Shown here piece by piece: positions 1-8,313 of a DNA stretch of 35,104 bases. The position numbers and the translations under genes were made by a program. Position 1 is the stretch's first letter, and each line of letters opens with the position of its first letter. Under the pieces are notes generated by a model, which saw only the letters and a list, made by a program, of their open reading frames with translations, did not search any database and had not been told where the DNA came from. The DNA comes from an uncultured Thermomicrobium sp. (lineage in GTDB: Bacteria > Chloroflexota > Chloroflexia > Thermomicrobiales > Thermomicrobiaceae), in the NCBI GenBank assembly GCA_938028665.1, contig CALIMB010000004.1, positions 1 through 35,104 on the forward strand. The letters are read 5' to 3'.

Positions 1-2
1 TC

Positions 3-590
3 CTCGCCAACGGGCGTTTCGATGCCCTGGAGTTGATCCGGGCAGGAATCCTGTCTGATCAGGATGCGTTCCAGCAACAGGCACAAGCTACTCACCTCCC
101 GGATTCGGTGCTGCGGGTGGTGGCTCACATCATGGCAATCGCTGTTCTTGCGGTTACCGGCCGAGCGATCGACGCGAGCACACTCCAGGGCTGGCGAGCG
201 GGCTTTTGTCCGGTCTGCGCAGCCTGGCCGACACTCGCCGAGTTCCGTGGTCTGGAACGTGAGCGCTGGCTGCGGTGTGGGCGTTGTGGAACTGGTTGGC
301 GCTATCCCCACCAGCAATGTCCGTTCTGTGGCAATACTGATCATCGCAGTTTGCGCTATTTCGCCGAAGAAGGGAAACAGGACTCACAGCGGGTTGAGGT
401 GTGTGAGCAGTGCCGCGGCTACGTGAAGACCTTTGCAACACTCGGCCCCTGGAGCCACGGTGAGGTACTGCTGCAGGACCTTTTGACAGTCGAGCTTGAT
501 TTCGCCGCACAGGACCGCGAGTACCGCCGCCCGGAAGGGCTGGGGTTTCCACTCTCTGTTCACATTGTGGCACACGAGCTAATGGCATAA
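3..590 (+). CDS. fdhE: FdhE, formate dehydrogenase accessory protein (5' end outside window)
   Basis: The reading frame is open from the first bases of the window, so the N-terminal part lies upstream; about 195 C-terminal residues are visible. The visible part has four CxxC pairs, in the contexts CPVC, CGRC, CPFC and CEQC, followed by a GYVKTF stretch. This arrangement is typical of FdhE, a cytoplasmic rubredoxin-like zinc/iron protein needed for maturation of respiratory formate dehydrogenases (family knowledge). An internal TTG at 33 has no convincing ribosome site, and coding sequence clearly continues upstream of it. The formate dehydrogenase structural genes would be expected just outside the left edge (inference). 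The family call is secure because of the cysteine spacing. Confidence 0.9.
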   Translation, partial: LANGRFDALELIRAGILSDQDAFQQQAQATHLPDSVLRVVAHIMAIAVLAVTGRAIDASTLQGWRAGFCPVCAAWPTLAEFRGLERERWLRCGRCGTGWRYPHQQCPFCGNTDHRSLRYFAEEGKQDSQRVEVCEQCRGYVKTFATLGPWSHGEVLLQDLLTVELDFAAQDREYRRPEGLGFPLSVHIVAHELMA

Positions 591-774
591 GATCAAGCAC
601 TTAGATCGCCAATGGTGTGCAAGGCGCAGGTCAAAGCACTGGAGATGAACCACCCCAGCAGCTTACACTGCTGGTGGTCCGTCTCTTGATCCAAGAGGCC
701 GGCGACAAGGCACTCCTCCCCTCTCCTGCCCAAGGCACGTGCGGTACACTGCCCACAAGGGGTGCCAGGAAAGG

Positions 775-1176
775 ATGACCACGATGCAGCAGGTGTTTGA
801 CCCCGCGCAGTTGGTACGGCCCTCAGTCTTTTGTCAAGCTCTTCTCGCTGCACTGGAGGCGAGCGAAGGGCGCCGCAGACGACGCAAACGCGATCAGACT
901 CCGGATATGCTAGGACAGGAGCTCAAGCGCTGGGTGCTGGCGCAGGCGATTGCAGCAGATCCGGCTCCAGAGGATTTTGAGGGGTGGCTGCTGCAGCTTG
1001 TCTTGAATACACCTGGCAGCGGAGGTCTGCGCGCGATGTGTCAGGAGGTGCTGATGGAGTACCAGCTGGCGCAGAACGATCCTGATTTCCGCGCCTGGCT
1101 CGCGTTCGGCGCGCCGAGCGCTGACAAACCGCGCAACGACTGTCTCCCGTGCAACGGCGGTCTGCAGCAAGGGTGA
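775..1176 (+). CDS. Small hypothetical protein downstream of fdhE
   Basis: This is a 133-aa open frame on the same strand as fdhE, 184 nt downstream. I do not recognise the family. The product looks soluble: a basic run (GRRRRRKR) near residue 37, then amphipathic, probably helical segments with many Leu, Ala and Trp, and a Cys-poor body ending in DCLPCNGG, which has two cysteines. The ATG at 775 directly follows AGGAAAGG; an ATG at 784 has the better spacing to that ribosome site and may be the true start. Its position suggests a link to formate dehydrogenase assembly, but nothing in the protein itself shows that. It is more protein-like than the competing frames. Confidence 0.55.
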   Translation: MTTMQQVFDPAQLVRPSVFCQALLAALEASEGRRRRRKRDQTPDMLGQELKRWVLAQAIAADPAPEDFEGWLLQLVLNTPGSGGLRAMCQEVLMEYQLAQNDPDFRAWLAFGAPSADKPRNDCLPCNGGLQQG

Positions 1177-2205
1177 GTGATCGCCTAGCCTTCTGACTTC
1201 TGAAGTGGAGCAGATGCTGGGGCGCCAGGATCCTGGTAGGAAGATCATGACGACACCCCGAACAGGGGCGACCAGGGCTCGAGACCCAGCTTTGTTGACA
1301 TGGCTCCAATTCCCATGAGGAGGGCGTCATCCTCTTGTGATGCCGGAAGATCAGGATTCCCGTTCCGCGCCAGCCCCTTCCGCCTCGTTACCCAGGGCGA
1401 CGCAGGCTTAGGGCGAATTTCTCTCTGCTGCAGCACTGTGCCCAAGGCAACGAGAGTGGTGCTGGTCAACGCCACAATAATCTGCCCTGGTCGCGTCGCT
1501 TCCACACCCTGTCCTGTACGGTAGCGCACTGAACTGCATTGAGACGAACGGCACTGGCCCAAGATCGGCTGATGGCAACCTGCCACGCGCTTCGCCGCTG
1601 TTCGTGTCGGTATCCTGCCAGGATATACAGCGGCAAATCTGTCGCATTCGCGTGTCATACTGCTCCTCAGCTTGTCGTGCCGGCTCAGGAGGGGAAAGCG
1701 CCTCGAGAGGCATGAGCTCATGCTCGCACACTGCCCATGCAAAACAAGCTGGAGTGTCCTGTGGCCTTTCGCTTTGCTCTCTCGTGAGGAGTATTCTTGC
1801 GCCAGAATCCAGGTGAATACCAGGTGGCCAACGGCTCAGTCTAGCTCTCTTGCGAGGATTCGCCACGCGCCAAGACGTCCAAACATCAGGGATCCCTACC
1901 TCCCTCGTCGTACTCAGCGTCATCAGTTCTGCCCACGCCGACGCCGATAAAAACTGAAGGCTTCCAGCCCGCGGACGAGAGATCACAAGACGCCTGCCCG
2001 GCAACCAGCACGCATTTCGCGCTCTGGTTCAACACCGGAGAGGTGTGCCCTACGTGGCCGGCTTCGCCGCCGCTCTGATTCACGGTGCCGTGAACGCCCA
2101 TTCTTCGGGATGCAACGTCCTCCCTACCCTCCTGTCCTGCACCCGGGCAGCAAGCCTTGTCTCGTCCATGAAACACCATCCACACACATCGTCGAGAGTC
2201 GCGGA
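1177..2205. other. About 1 kb without a recognisable gene
   Basis: Several overlapping open frames exist on both strands, the longest 198 codons on the minus strand at 1408-2004. All have Cys/Arg/Ser/His-rich, low-hydrophobicity translations without domain motifs, and none has a good ribosome site. I see no IS ends, tRNA or terminator here. The stretch could be eroded coding sequence, but I could not recover a family in any frame. Confidence 0.5.
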
Positions 2206-2237
2206 ACTGCCCCACGCCTTATGAGGCGCGGGGCAGT
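2206..2237 (-). terminator. Hairpin downstream of the permease gene
   Basis: A 13-bp stem (ACTGCCCC(G/A)CGCC against GGCGYGGGGCAGT) encloses a 6-nt loop and begins 30 nt after the permease stop codon. In the minus-strand transcript the single mismatch becomes a G-U pair, so the stem is strongest as RNA in that direction. There is no real T-run after it, so termination may be inefficient or factor-assisted. Confidence 0.5.
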
Positions 2238-2266
2238 CCTTGAATGCGAGACGTTACGTTCCTCAG

Positions 2267-3616
2267 CTAGAGGAAGAAGAGTCCCGCTGCAAGACTCACG
2301 GCTGCAACCACTGCCGCCATAAGGGTAGGAACACGCCAATCTCGTAACGCTGCACCGTAGACGAGGAGACTAGGCAGGCTCACCGCCGGAAGTGTAAGCA
2401 GCAGCGCCGCCGCTGGGCCGGTCAAACCCTGTTGGATAAGGGGAACAGCGATCGCAAGCTCTGTCCACGTTGGGATCATAAAGAGGACGCCGACGAGCAC
2501 CGAAAAAATGACCGTTGTGGGGGTATTGCCACCTCCGATAGAGGTCAGGATGGGTGCCGCCCAACCGACGAGTGCTGCGGCGATGAGTAGCGTCGGAACG
2601 GCGATGCGCCCGATCATCCAGGCCATCGCGAGCCACGTCGTGACGAGTTCAGACGGCGTTTCGACCCGGCGTTGCTGTACATACTGTTCAAATGAAAAGG
2701 CCCTCATCATTCGCTCAAGCCAGCGTAGTCCACGGTCACCCGCCTCTTCTACAATGACCGGTGGGCGACGTCGGACAGCGAGTGTGACGAGCCACGTACC
2801 AAAAACTGCGAGCAGGACTGCTCCACCAATTCGAAGTAGTGCAAAGTCTGCTGGTAGTAACGTCACTGCGAGGAAGAGTGTCGTCACATTAAGCAACGGG
2901 GCTGCCACCACAAAAGCCAGGGATGCATTGAGTGATGCACCACCACGGTAGAGACTTGCACCAATTGGCCCCGCGCAGCAGGAACAGAAAGGATAGCCGA
3001 GGGCGCTCACACTCCCTGCCAGGTGTCCAGGAAATCCAGTCAAACGGAATACTCTCTTGAGCCCCTCACTTGAACAGAGGAGAACAAGAAAGAGTGCACC
3101 GAGTAAAATTCCGAGCATTGTTGCATGCCAGACTACCAGGAGAAAATTGACGGCTTCCCCAACCGGACGAAACCACCCGGGTAATGCATCGATGGCGAAC
3201 GTCTTGGCAACACTGGCTTTCCCCGCCGCCGCGACCCGCTGGGCCTGCACGATGCGATAGACAAAGAGGTCAACAATGAGTGCGCCCATGAGGAGCGCTC
3301 CAAGGACGTTGCGCATTCGACGGAGTAAGTTGCTGTCTAAACCTGACTCGACCGAGCGAAGGAGCCGGAAAAGCGCCCAGCTCGCAAGGAGCGCACTGAC
3401 GAGAACCACGACATGCCACGGCGTGTAATAGAGAAAGGCTGACGGCGCACCCAGTTTCTGATAGGCTCCAGTGTCCAGCAAAAACGCACGACGCATGTCA
3501 ACGATGGTGGCAAGGAGCAAAACGACTGTTGCAAAGAAAGCAACCAGAGTAAGCTGAAGAGCTTGCGTTGAACCCTGAGCAACGCTGACTGGCTGACGCG
3601 GAATTACTCCACTCAT
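2267..3616 (-). CDS. DUF318/ArsP-type membrane permease (PF03773-like)
   Basis: The 449-aa product is an integral membrane protein with roughly ten hydrophobic segments. The first half carries the family hallmark, YPFCSCCAGPIGASLYRGGA, followed by a small-residue-rich helix. The second half repeats the fold around a GGGNTPTTV segment. Related proteins include YraQ/UPF0718 permeases and the methylarsenite exporter ArsP, in which the cysteines contact the substrate (family knowledge). The substrate here is unknown; a metal(loid) or organic conjugate is an inference. The frame extends upstream to 3730, but the start chosen is the ATG at 3616, which is preceded by GGAGGAGG six bases upstream. It stands alone, with a long gene-free stretch upstream and a hairpin downstream. 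No ArsR-like regulator is adjacent. Confidence 0.8.
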   Translation of the reverse strand: MSGVIPRQPVSVAQGSTQALQLTLVAFFATVVLLLATIVDMRRAFLLDTGAYQKLGAPSAFLYYTPWHVVVLVSALLASWALFRLLRSVESGLDSNLLRRMRNVLGALLMGALIVDLFVYRIVQAQRVAAAGKASVAKTFAIDALPGWFRPVGEAVNFLLVVWHATMLGILLGALFLVLLCSSEGLKRVFRLTGFPGHLAGSVSALGYPFCSCCAGPIGASLYRGGASLNASLAFVVAAPLLNVTTLFLAVTLLPADFALLRIGGAVLLAVFGTWLVTLAVRRRPPVIVEEAGDRGLRWLERMMRAFSFEQYVQQRRVETPSELVTTWLAMAWMIGRIAVPTLLIAAALVGWAAPILTSIGGGNTPTTVIFSVLVGVLFMIPTWTELAIAVPLIQQGLTGPAAALLLTLPAVSLPSLLVYGAALRDWRVPTLMAAVVAAVSLAAGLFFL

Positions 3617-4268
3617 CACGATCCTCCTCCAATCTCCAAGCTGCACCACATTGCCGCGGGGTGTTCGAATGCACCAGATAGCCGGCCGCCACGGCAATCC
3701 CGGCGTCTCTTCATGTGTTGCAGTGCACACTGGTGAAGTCTTTTAGCAGCGACCGCACCGGTCGCTCGAGGAGGATCAGGGACCGCGGGGAACACTTGGC
3801 CCAGCATCCCCTACTAAGAGTTGGGAGACATCAATTAGTCGGCCCGTCGAACGCTGGGTATGCGCGACCACGGTGGCTTGCCTTTCATGCAAATTGTTTC
3901 GCAAATTTTTCTTGACCACAGGTAGGCTGTCAAGCGAGTGGCTAGTCCAACAACACCGACCCGCCGCACACCACTTGGTAGCCCCGGAAAGGGGACAGCA
4001 TCTCGACGCTCCTCACCGGTTGTGGTTTCGGTATCTTGAGGAGTGGGGAGGTGGGCTACTACGCGGGTCACGCCACGCGAGCAAGACAGCACTGGCGAAC
4101 TCGCCATCGGGCTGTGATTGGAAGGAGTGGACCGGGCAGCAGCAGACCTTGCTGCACAGACTCTGCATGTCTGGTGCTGCTACTACTTCTGTCTAGGAAA
4201 GTCTCAAAGTTCGGCTCGGCCACGTGCTTGGGAAGGCAAGTCTAGGTGAGCAACATCCCGCTTGGCCA
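3617..4268. other. 652-nt gene-free stretch upstream of the permease
   Basis: No open frame here looks coding. It holds a possible minus-strand promoter near 3905-3933, AT-richer sequence with two ATTTGC direct repeats 12 nt apart (minus strand, near 3888-3907), and a hairpin at 3748-3766 (AGCGACCG, 3-nt loop, CGGTCGCT). If the promoter is real, the permease mRNA has a leader of nearly 290 nt. Confidence 0.4.
3905..3933 (-). promoter_or_regulatory. Possible promoter for the permease transcript
   Basis: On the minus strand there is a perfect TTGACA (3928-3933), a 17-nt spacer and AAAAAT (3905-3910), which matches the -10 consensus at four of six positions. The 13-mer CTTGACAGCCTAC that contains the -35 recurs exactly at the gntR promoter (15415-15427). 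The distance to the permease start is long, so the assignment is tentative. Confidence 0.35.
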
Positions 4269-4802
4269 TCACGTGCGACCAGGATACCGGACAACTCCCT
4301 CCTGCACTTGTGCGAAGATGGGTAGCCGGTGCGGCTCAAGACGCGTGGGTGAGAGGATATGCCAGACGGGGATACCCTGCGCAACGAGCGCATCGGCGAT
4401 GAGGCTGCGGTGACAGCGCCAGGGCACAGCTTCGGCACAGAGCAGGACGAGCGGCCCCTCGTATACCGCCATCTGGAGGAGTTCCGCGAGCGCAGCGGCA
4501 AAGGGAGGAGTCTGCATGTAGTCGGCGAAACCGCGAAACCCAGGATCCTCCCACCCGGTGTTCGTTGAATCAGATCGCGGTCGCCGCCGGCCGCCGAGAG
4601 CGGGGAAGTGCCGATAGGTCATGCCGTGCTCGGGTAACTGCTGGGCAAGGAATTCACGAGTGAACTGCGGGTTCCGGCGTGAGTGTGGGAAACGGCGCAC
4701 GTCCACGAGACAGCGGATCCCGTATGCGCTGAGCAGGGCCAGAAATTCGGCGAAAGAGCGATTGGAGTGACCAAGAGTGAAAATCCGGGTGTCCGACATC
4801 AT
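4269..4802 (-). CDS. DUF488 family protein
   Basis: The 177-aa product starts with the family's N-terminal signature, beginning IFTLGHSNRS and continuing through the VDVRRFPHSR region; the LLCAE/WRCHR segment lies in the C-terminal half, with Cys-rich WRCHRSLIADAL. This is the usual full length for DUF488 (PF04343), a family of unknown biochemical function found widely in bacteria and archaea. The start is the first of two adjacent ATG codons (4802/4799), with AGGA about seven bases upstream. It is transcribed in the same direction as the molybdenum hydroxylase genes and lies 218 nt downstream of the small subunit, so it could be cotranscribed. Nothing in the sequence ties it functionally to them. 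Confidence 0.8.
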   Translation of the reverse strand: MMSDTRIFTLGHSNRSFAEFLALLSAYGIRCLVDVRRFPHSRRNPQFTREFLAQQLPEHGMTYRHFPALGGRRRPRSDSTNTGWEDPGFRGFADYMQTPPFAAALAELLQMAVYEGPLVLLCAEAVPWRCHRSLIADALVAQGIPVWHILSPTRLEPHRLPIFAQVQEGVVRYPGRT

Positions 4803-5020
4803 GCGCAGTCCTGCCACGACGGTTTAGCGAGTCGATGCACCCGCGGAGCTGCGACGGGGGACAGCTCTCTGACACAGGAGAGACGGTGCAGCTCTCCCCA
4901 GACCACTGAACCTTTGGCCGGTCGCGTTCTCAGCACCAAGCCGGGCCCGCTCTCTTCGCGAGTATCGGTGCACCACCGTCTCCAAAAAGTAGACGCTAAC
5001 CTGCATCTCCGCAACGACGT

Positions 5021-5518
5021 TCACCGCGTTGGTTTCCCGGTTGCGGCCTGGTGCATCCGCTGGGCCGCATCCTGCACTGCTGCGAGGATACGAAGGTACG
5101 AGCCGCACCGACAGAGATTGCCGGCAAGATAGGTCGCAGCCTCCTCAGGAGAAGGATTGGGGTTTTCGGCGAGCAAGGCTACAACACTCAAGATCATCCC
5201 CGGGGTACAGTAGCTACACTGAAACGCCTGCTGCGCGAGGAACGCTTCCTGAACGGGATGAAGCGTACCCTCCGGGGCCGTGAGTCCTTCGAGCGTCGTC
5301 ACCGGTACGTCATCGGCAAGACTGGTGAGAAGCAGGCAACTGGAAACAGGGCGTCCATCAACAAGCACTGTGCACGCACCACAGATGCCGATGCTGCAGG
5401 TCTCGCGGACGCTGGTCAGCCCGAGGCGATCACGCAAGGTTTCGAGAAGCGTCTCATCGCATGAGACCAAAACGTCGTGATACTCACCGTTGACGATCAG
5501 GCGAACGAGCTGTCCCAT
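5021..5518 (-). CDS. 2Fe-2S subunit of a xanthine-oxidase-family molybdenum hydroxylase
   Basis: The 165-aa product has the full two-cluster pattern of CoxS/XdhC-type small subunits. The N-terminal plant-type cluster uses C41, C46, C49 and C61; the C-terminal four-helix cluster uses C101, C104, C136 and C138 (CSYC and CRCG). It carries electrons from the molybdenum site of the large subunit to the FAD subunit (family knowledge). The start at 5518 overlaps the stop of the large subunit in a TGATG arrangement, implying translational coupling; a GTG one codon earlier (5521) is also possible. Length and cysteine spacing are normal. The FAD subunit that completes the enzyme is not beside it but at 11373-12272. 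Confidence 0.93.
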   Translation of the reverse strand: MGQLVRLIVNGEYHDVLVSCDETLLETLRDRLGLTSVRETCSIGICGACTVLVDGRPVSSCLLLTSLADDVPVTTLEGLTAPEGTLHPVQEAFLAQQAFQCSYCTPGMILSVVALLAENPNPSPEEAATYLAGNLCRCGSYLRILAAVQDAAQRMHQAATGKPTR

Positions 5519-7815
5519 CACGGTGCCTCCTCCTGAGCAGCGCGCAGGGCACGCAAGACGCGTTCGGGAGTCAACGGTAATGCGGTGAGACGGGCGCCAA
5601 TAGCCCGCGCGACGGCGTTGCCGATGGCTGCAGGGACAGGCGGCAGCGCAGTCTCACCGAGTCCATGCACCTCGGCTCCCGGGCATTCCAAGAGGTCGTG
5701 TGAGAGTGTTGTTGGTAGATCGAGGAACGAGGGGATGAGATAATCTGAGAGATTTGTGGTGAGCGACTGTCCCGCATCATAGACGAGCTCCTCGAAGAGC
5801 GCACTGCCAAGTCCCATGATCATACTCCCCTCGTTTTGCAATGCAGCCATGAGCTGATTGACCACGCGGCCAGCATAGACTGCGGCATGTAGTCGCAGAA
5901 CACGCACCTGCCCGGTCTCTGGATCTACCTCGACTTCAGCTCCTGCTGCCCCTTGATGCCAGTGTGAGGAGGCAATGCCGTGTCCCGTCTCGGGATCGAG
6001 TCCTCCTTCGTTGCGAAAAATGGCATGTTCTTGGAGTTCTTCATACCCCGTGGCGGTGACGAGCTCACTCCAGCTCACGCAGCGCTCTGGCACACCACGG
6101 ACACAAACTGCGCCAGGTTTGAGCTCGAGATCGTCCGGCGCAACTTCGAGACGTTCTGCTGCAAGCTCCCGAAGACGCGCCGCGAGCTGCTCGGCGGCTT
6201 GTCGAATAGCATTCCCCATCATGTAGGTCGAGCGACTTGAGGTCGTGCGGTTATCAAACGGAGTACGATCGGTATCTGGGTCGATGAGATGAACGGCGGT
6301 AGGGGGTAACCCAAGAGGTTCGGCCGCTAGCTGGGCAAGTACGGTACGGGCACCTTGACCAAGTTCGACGGTTGAGGAATAGACCGTCACTTGTCCAGTG
6401 CGATCGACACCGACACGAGCTTCCGAACGGCTCGGTGTTGTCATCCCTTTCATGACGACAGCGAGCCCTTTGGCCCGGAGGCGACCCTCTGAAGATCGCT
6501 CGCGAGAACCCTGTGCCCAGTCGAGTGCCCGAGCAACTGCTTCCAGGCATTCCTGGAAATGAACATCGTGCAGCGTCTCGCCGGTCGCAAACTGCTCACC
6601 ATCATGGAGCACATTGCGCAGGCGGAACTCGAGCGGATCGAGGCCAAGAGCATCGGCTGCAATATCCATCATCCGCTCCGAGGCCCAGACGACCTCGGTT
6701 ACGGCATAGCCACGGAAGGCACCTGCTGGCGGGAGATTGGTATAGACGCAGTACGAGTCCACCGCGACGTGCGGAATGCGATACGGACCCACACTGCCGA
6801 ACCCTCCTTTGCGGGCGACATCTGGTCCGCAATCGGCATAGGCTCCTGTGTTCCAGTACGCGAGCACACGCTTCGCCGTGATCCGACCGTCACGCGTCAG
6901 GCCGAGACGGATTGTGACAATCGTCGCGTGGCGTGTGAGTGTCACGAACTCCTCATAGCGATCGAGCACCAGCTTGACAGGGCGATCAGTCAGATAGGAG
7001 AGGACCGCAACCTGCGGCTCAATACGTGGGAAGACTTTACAGCCAAAGGAGCCTCCCATTGGGGGGACAATGACGCGTACCTGTTCTGGTGCGAGCCCGA
7101 AGAGCTGGGCAAGAATCTGGCGTGTATTGAACGGCGTCTGGGTGCCGCTGATGACCACAAGACGCCCATCGTCCCAGTAGGCGAGGGCAGCATGCGGCTC
7201 CATCGCCACATGCTGGGCAGCAGGTACGTGGAACGTCTCCTCAAGCACAAGGTCGGCCTCAGCAAAGCCACGCTCCACGTCACCAGTGTAGAGCCGGAAA
7301 TGATGACAACAGTTGGTCCCGAAGATCGGTCGCAGGCCGAAGTACACGGCGTGGCCACGATGCAGCTCCTCAGGGCGAAGCTCGTGGATAAGCGGTGCGT
7401 CGGGTCGCAGTGCCTCAATCGGGTCGAAGACTGCTGGTAGTGGATCGTACTCGACGACGACCCGGGCGGCTGCCTCACGTGCCGCACGCGCGCTCTCCGC
7501 GGCGACCAGTGCAACCATGTCGCCGACATAACGGACACGCTCGTGCGCAAGTACTGGTTGGTCTTCGATCTGAGGACCGTAGACAGGGCGCAAGTTCGGG
7601 ATACGAGAGAGATCAGCGGCAGTCACAACGGCGACGACACCCGGCACTGTCCAGGCTCCACTCGTGTCGACGCGACGGAGACGGCCGTGCGGCACGGTAC
7701 TCCGCACGATCGCCGCGTGCAGCATCCCAGGAACGCTGCTGTCCTGGCTAAACCGGATGCGAGCGGTCACGCGCTCCAAAGCATCAACCATGCCAAAGGT
7801 CATGCGACCGCTCAC
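5518..7815 (-). CDS. Molybdopterin-binding large subunit of a xanthine-oxidase-family hydroxylase
   Basis: The 765-aa protein shows the expected order: N-terminal a/b hammerhead domain (about 5-130), then the Mo-cofactor domains with SGTQTPF near 223, GGSFGCK at 254-260, GAFRGY at 365-370, and the catalytic glutamate in GLGE (E721). It would hydroxylate a carbon centre of its substrate using water as oxygen donor (family knowledge). The position occupied by AYxCSFR in aerobic CO dehydrogenase reads GAFRGY here, so a CO dehydrogenase is unlikely. The start is the GTG at 7815, with GGAGG eight bases upstream; ATG at 7803 lacks a ribosome site. It follows a long, structured gap and overlaps the 2Fe-2S subunit gene. 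The substrate is unknown. Confidence 0.93.
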   Translation of the reverse strand: MSGRMTFGMVDALERVTARIRFSQDSSVPGMLHAAIVRSTVPHGRLRRVDTSGAWTVPGVVAVVTAADLSRIPNLRPVYGPQIEDQPVLAHERVRYVGDMVALVAAESARAAREAAARVVVEYDPLPAVFDPIEALRPDAPLIHELRPEELHRGHAVYFGLRPIFGTNCCHHFRLYTGDVERGFAEADLVLEETFHVPAAQHVAMEPHAALAYWDDGRLVVISGTQTPFNTRQILAQLFGLAPEQVRVIVPPMGGSFGCKVFPRIEPQVAVLSYLTDRPVKLVLDRYEEFVTLTRHATIVTIRLGLTRDGRITAKRVLAYWNTGAYADCGPDVARKGGFGSVGPYRIPHVAVDSYCVYTNLPPAGAFRGYAVTEVVWASERMMDIAADALGLDPLEFRLRNVLHDGEQFATGETLHDVHFQECLEAVARALDWAQGSRERSSEGRLRAKGLAVVMKGMTTPSRSEARVGVDRTGQVTVYSSTVELGQGARTVLAQLAAEPLGLPPTAVHLIDPDTDRTPFDNRTTSSRSTYMMGNAIRQAAEQLAARLRELAAERLEVAPDDLELKPGAVCVRGVPERCVSWSELVTATGYEELQEHAIFRNEGGLDPETGHGIASSHWHQGAAGAEVEVDPETGQVRVLRLHAAVYAGRVVNQLMAALQNEGSMIMGLGSALFEELVYDAGQSLTTNLSDYLIPSFLDLPTTLSHDLLECPGAEVHGLGETALPPVPAAIGNAVARAIGARLTALPLTPERVLRALRAAQEEAP

Positions 7816-8313
7816 TGTATCTTCCTCCCCTCAGCATGAGGCACAAGCGTGCAGCGCAGGCTGTACCAGTTCAGTCTGGAACTTGAACAGCAGCGAGGCG
7901 CAGCGGGAACATTAGAGTTCACACGCGACAAGTGTCGATTCACGCTGGGGAAAGCGACACTTGCGCCGGCGACAGTGCCACGCTGCCAGGCAAAGCAGCC
8001 CTGCTTTGCCAGCGAGTCAGGTGAGGCAGGTTCTCCTGCGAGACGTGAGCTGACAACACTGCTCGCAAAAGTCCACTGACCTCGGTACCACCACGTGATC
8101 GCAAGCATCACGCTTGTCCTTGCTGCGTGTACTGGGTGTGGGAACTCTTGGTCCCGCGGTCAGCAGGCAACCGTGCAAGAACCACGAGCGGTCGGCAGCA
8201 GTCAGATATGCCGCAATAGAGCGCGTGGTGAAGGCGATGCGTTGGACCACGTTGCGACTGACCGCGGGTCGCCTTTTTCCTCCCCGGCATCGTGTCCGCG
8301 ACAACCCTCGGCT
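7816..8313. other. Structured 498-nt gap between the two catabolic blocks
   Basis: No coding frame is credible. The half nearest the large-subunit gene contains three successive hairpins (7925-7966, 7989-8010 and 8026-8039). A further stem, GCGAC...GTCGC, is followed by CTTTTT on the plus strand near 8254-8276; it is in the wrong orientation to end the minus-strand operon. I found no convincing sigma70 promoter for the large-subunit gene. Confidence 0.5.
7925..8039 (-). ncRNA. Candidate structured mRNA leader with three hairpins
   Basis: In minus-strand order the RNA would form GCAGG-AGAA-CCTGC (8039-8026), then a 10-bp perfect inverted repeat CTGGC-type stem at 8010-7989 (GGCAAAGCAG with CTGCTTTGCC), then a long stem at 7966-7925 (CAAGTGTCG with CGACACTTG, extended by GCG/CGC across one bulge). 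The last stem ends about 110 nt before the GTG of the large subunit. It could be a terminator/attenuator array or a cis-regulatory RNA; it does not match any riboswitch consensus I know. Confidence 0.35.

Noticed and set aside
1408-2004. 198-codon minus-strand gene
   Set aside because: Composition rich in Arg, Ser and Cys, no recognisable fold, no ribosome site, and overlapping equally long frames on both strands.
6559-7440. 293-codon open frame on the plus strand
   Set aside because: Antisense to the molybdenum large subunit; the opposite strand carries all expected active-site motifs.
8026-8039. Cobalamin-riboswitch-like CAGGAGAACCTGCC element
   Set aside because: Only this short stem resembles the B12 element; the other conserved boxes of the aptamer are absent from the surrounding sequence.
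8254-8276. Intrinsic terminator (GCGAC stem followed by CTTTTT)
   Set aside because: It is oriented for plus-strand transcription, where no gene ends; it cannot terminate the minus-strand operon.
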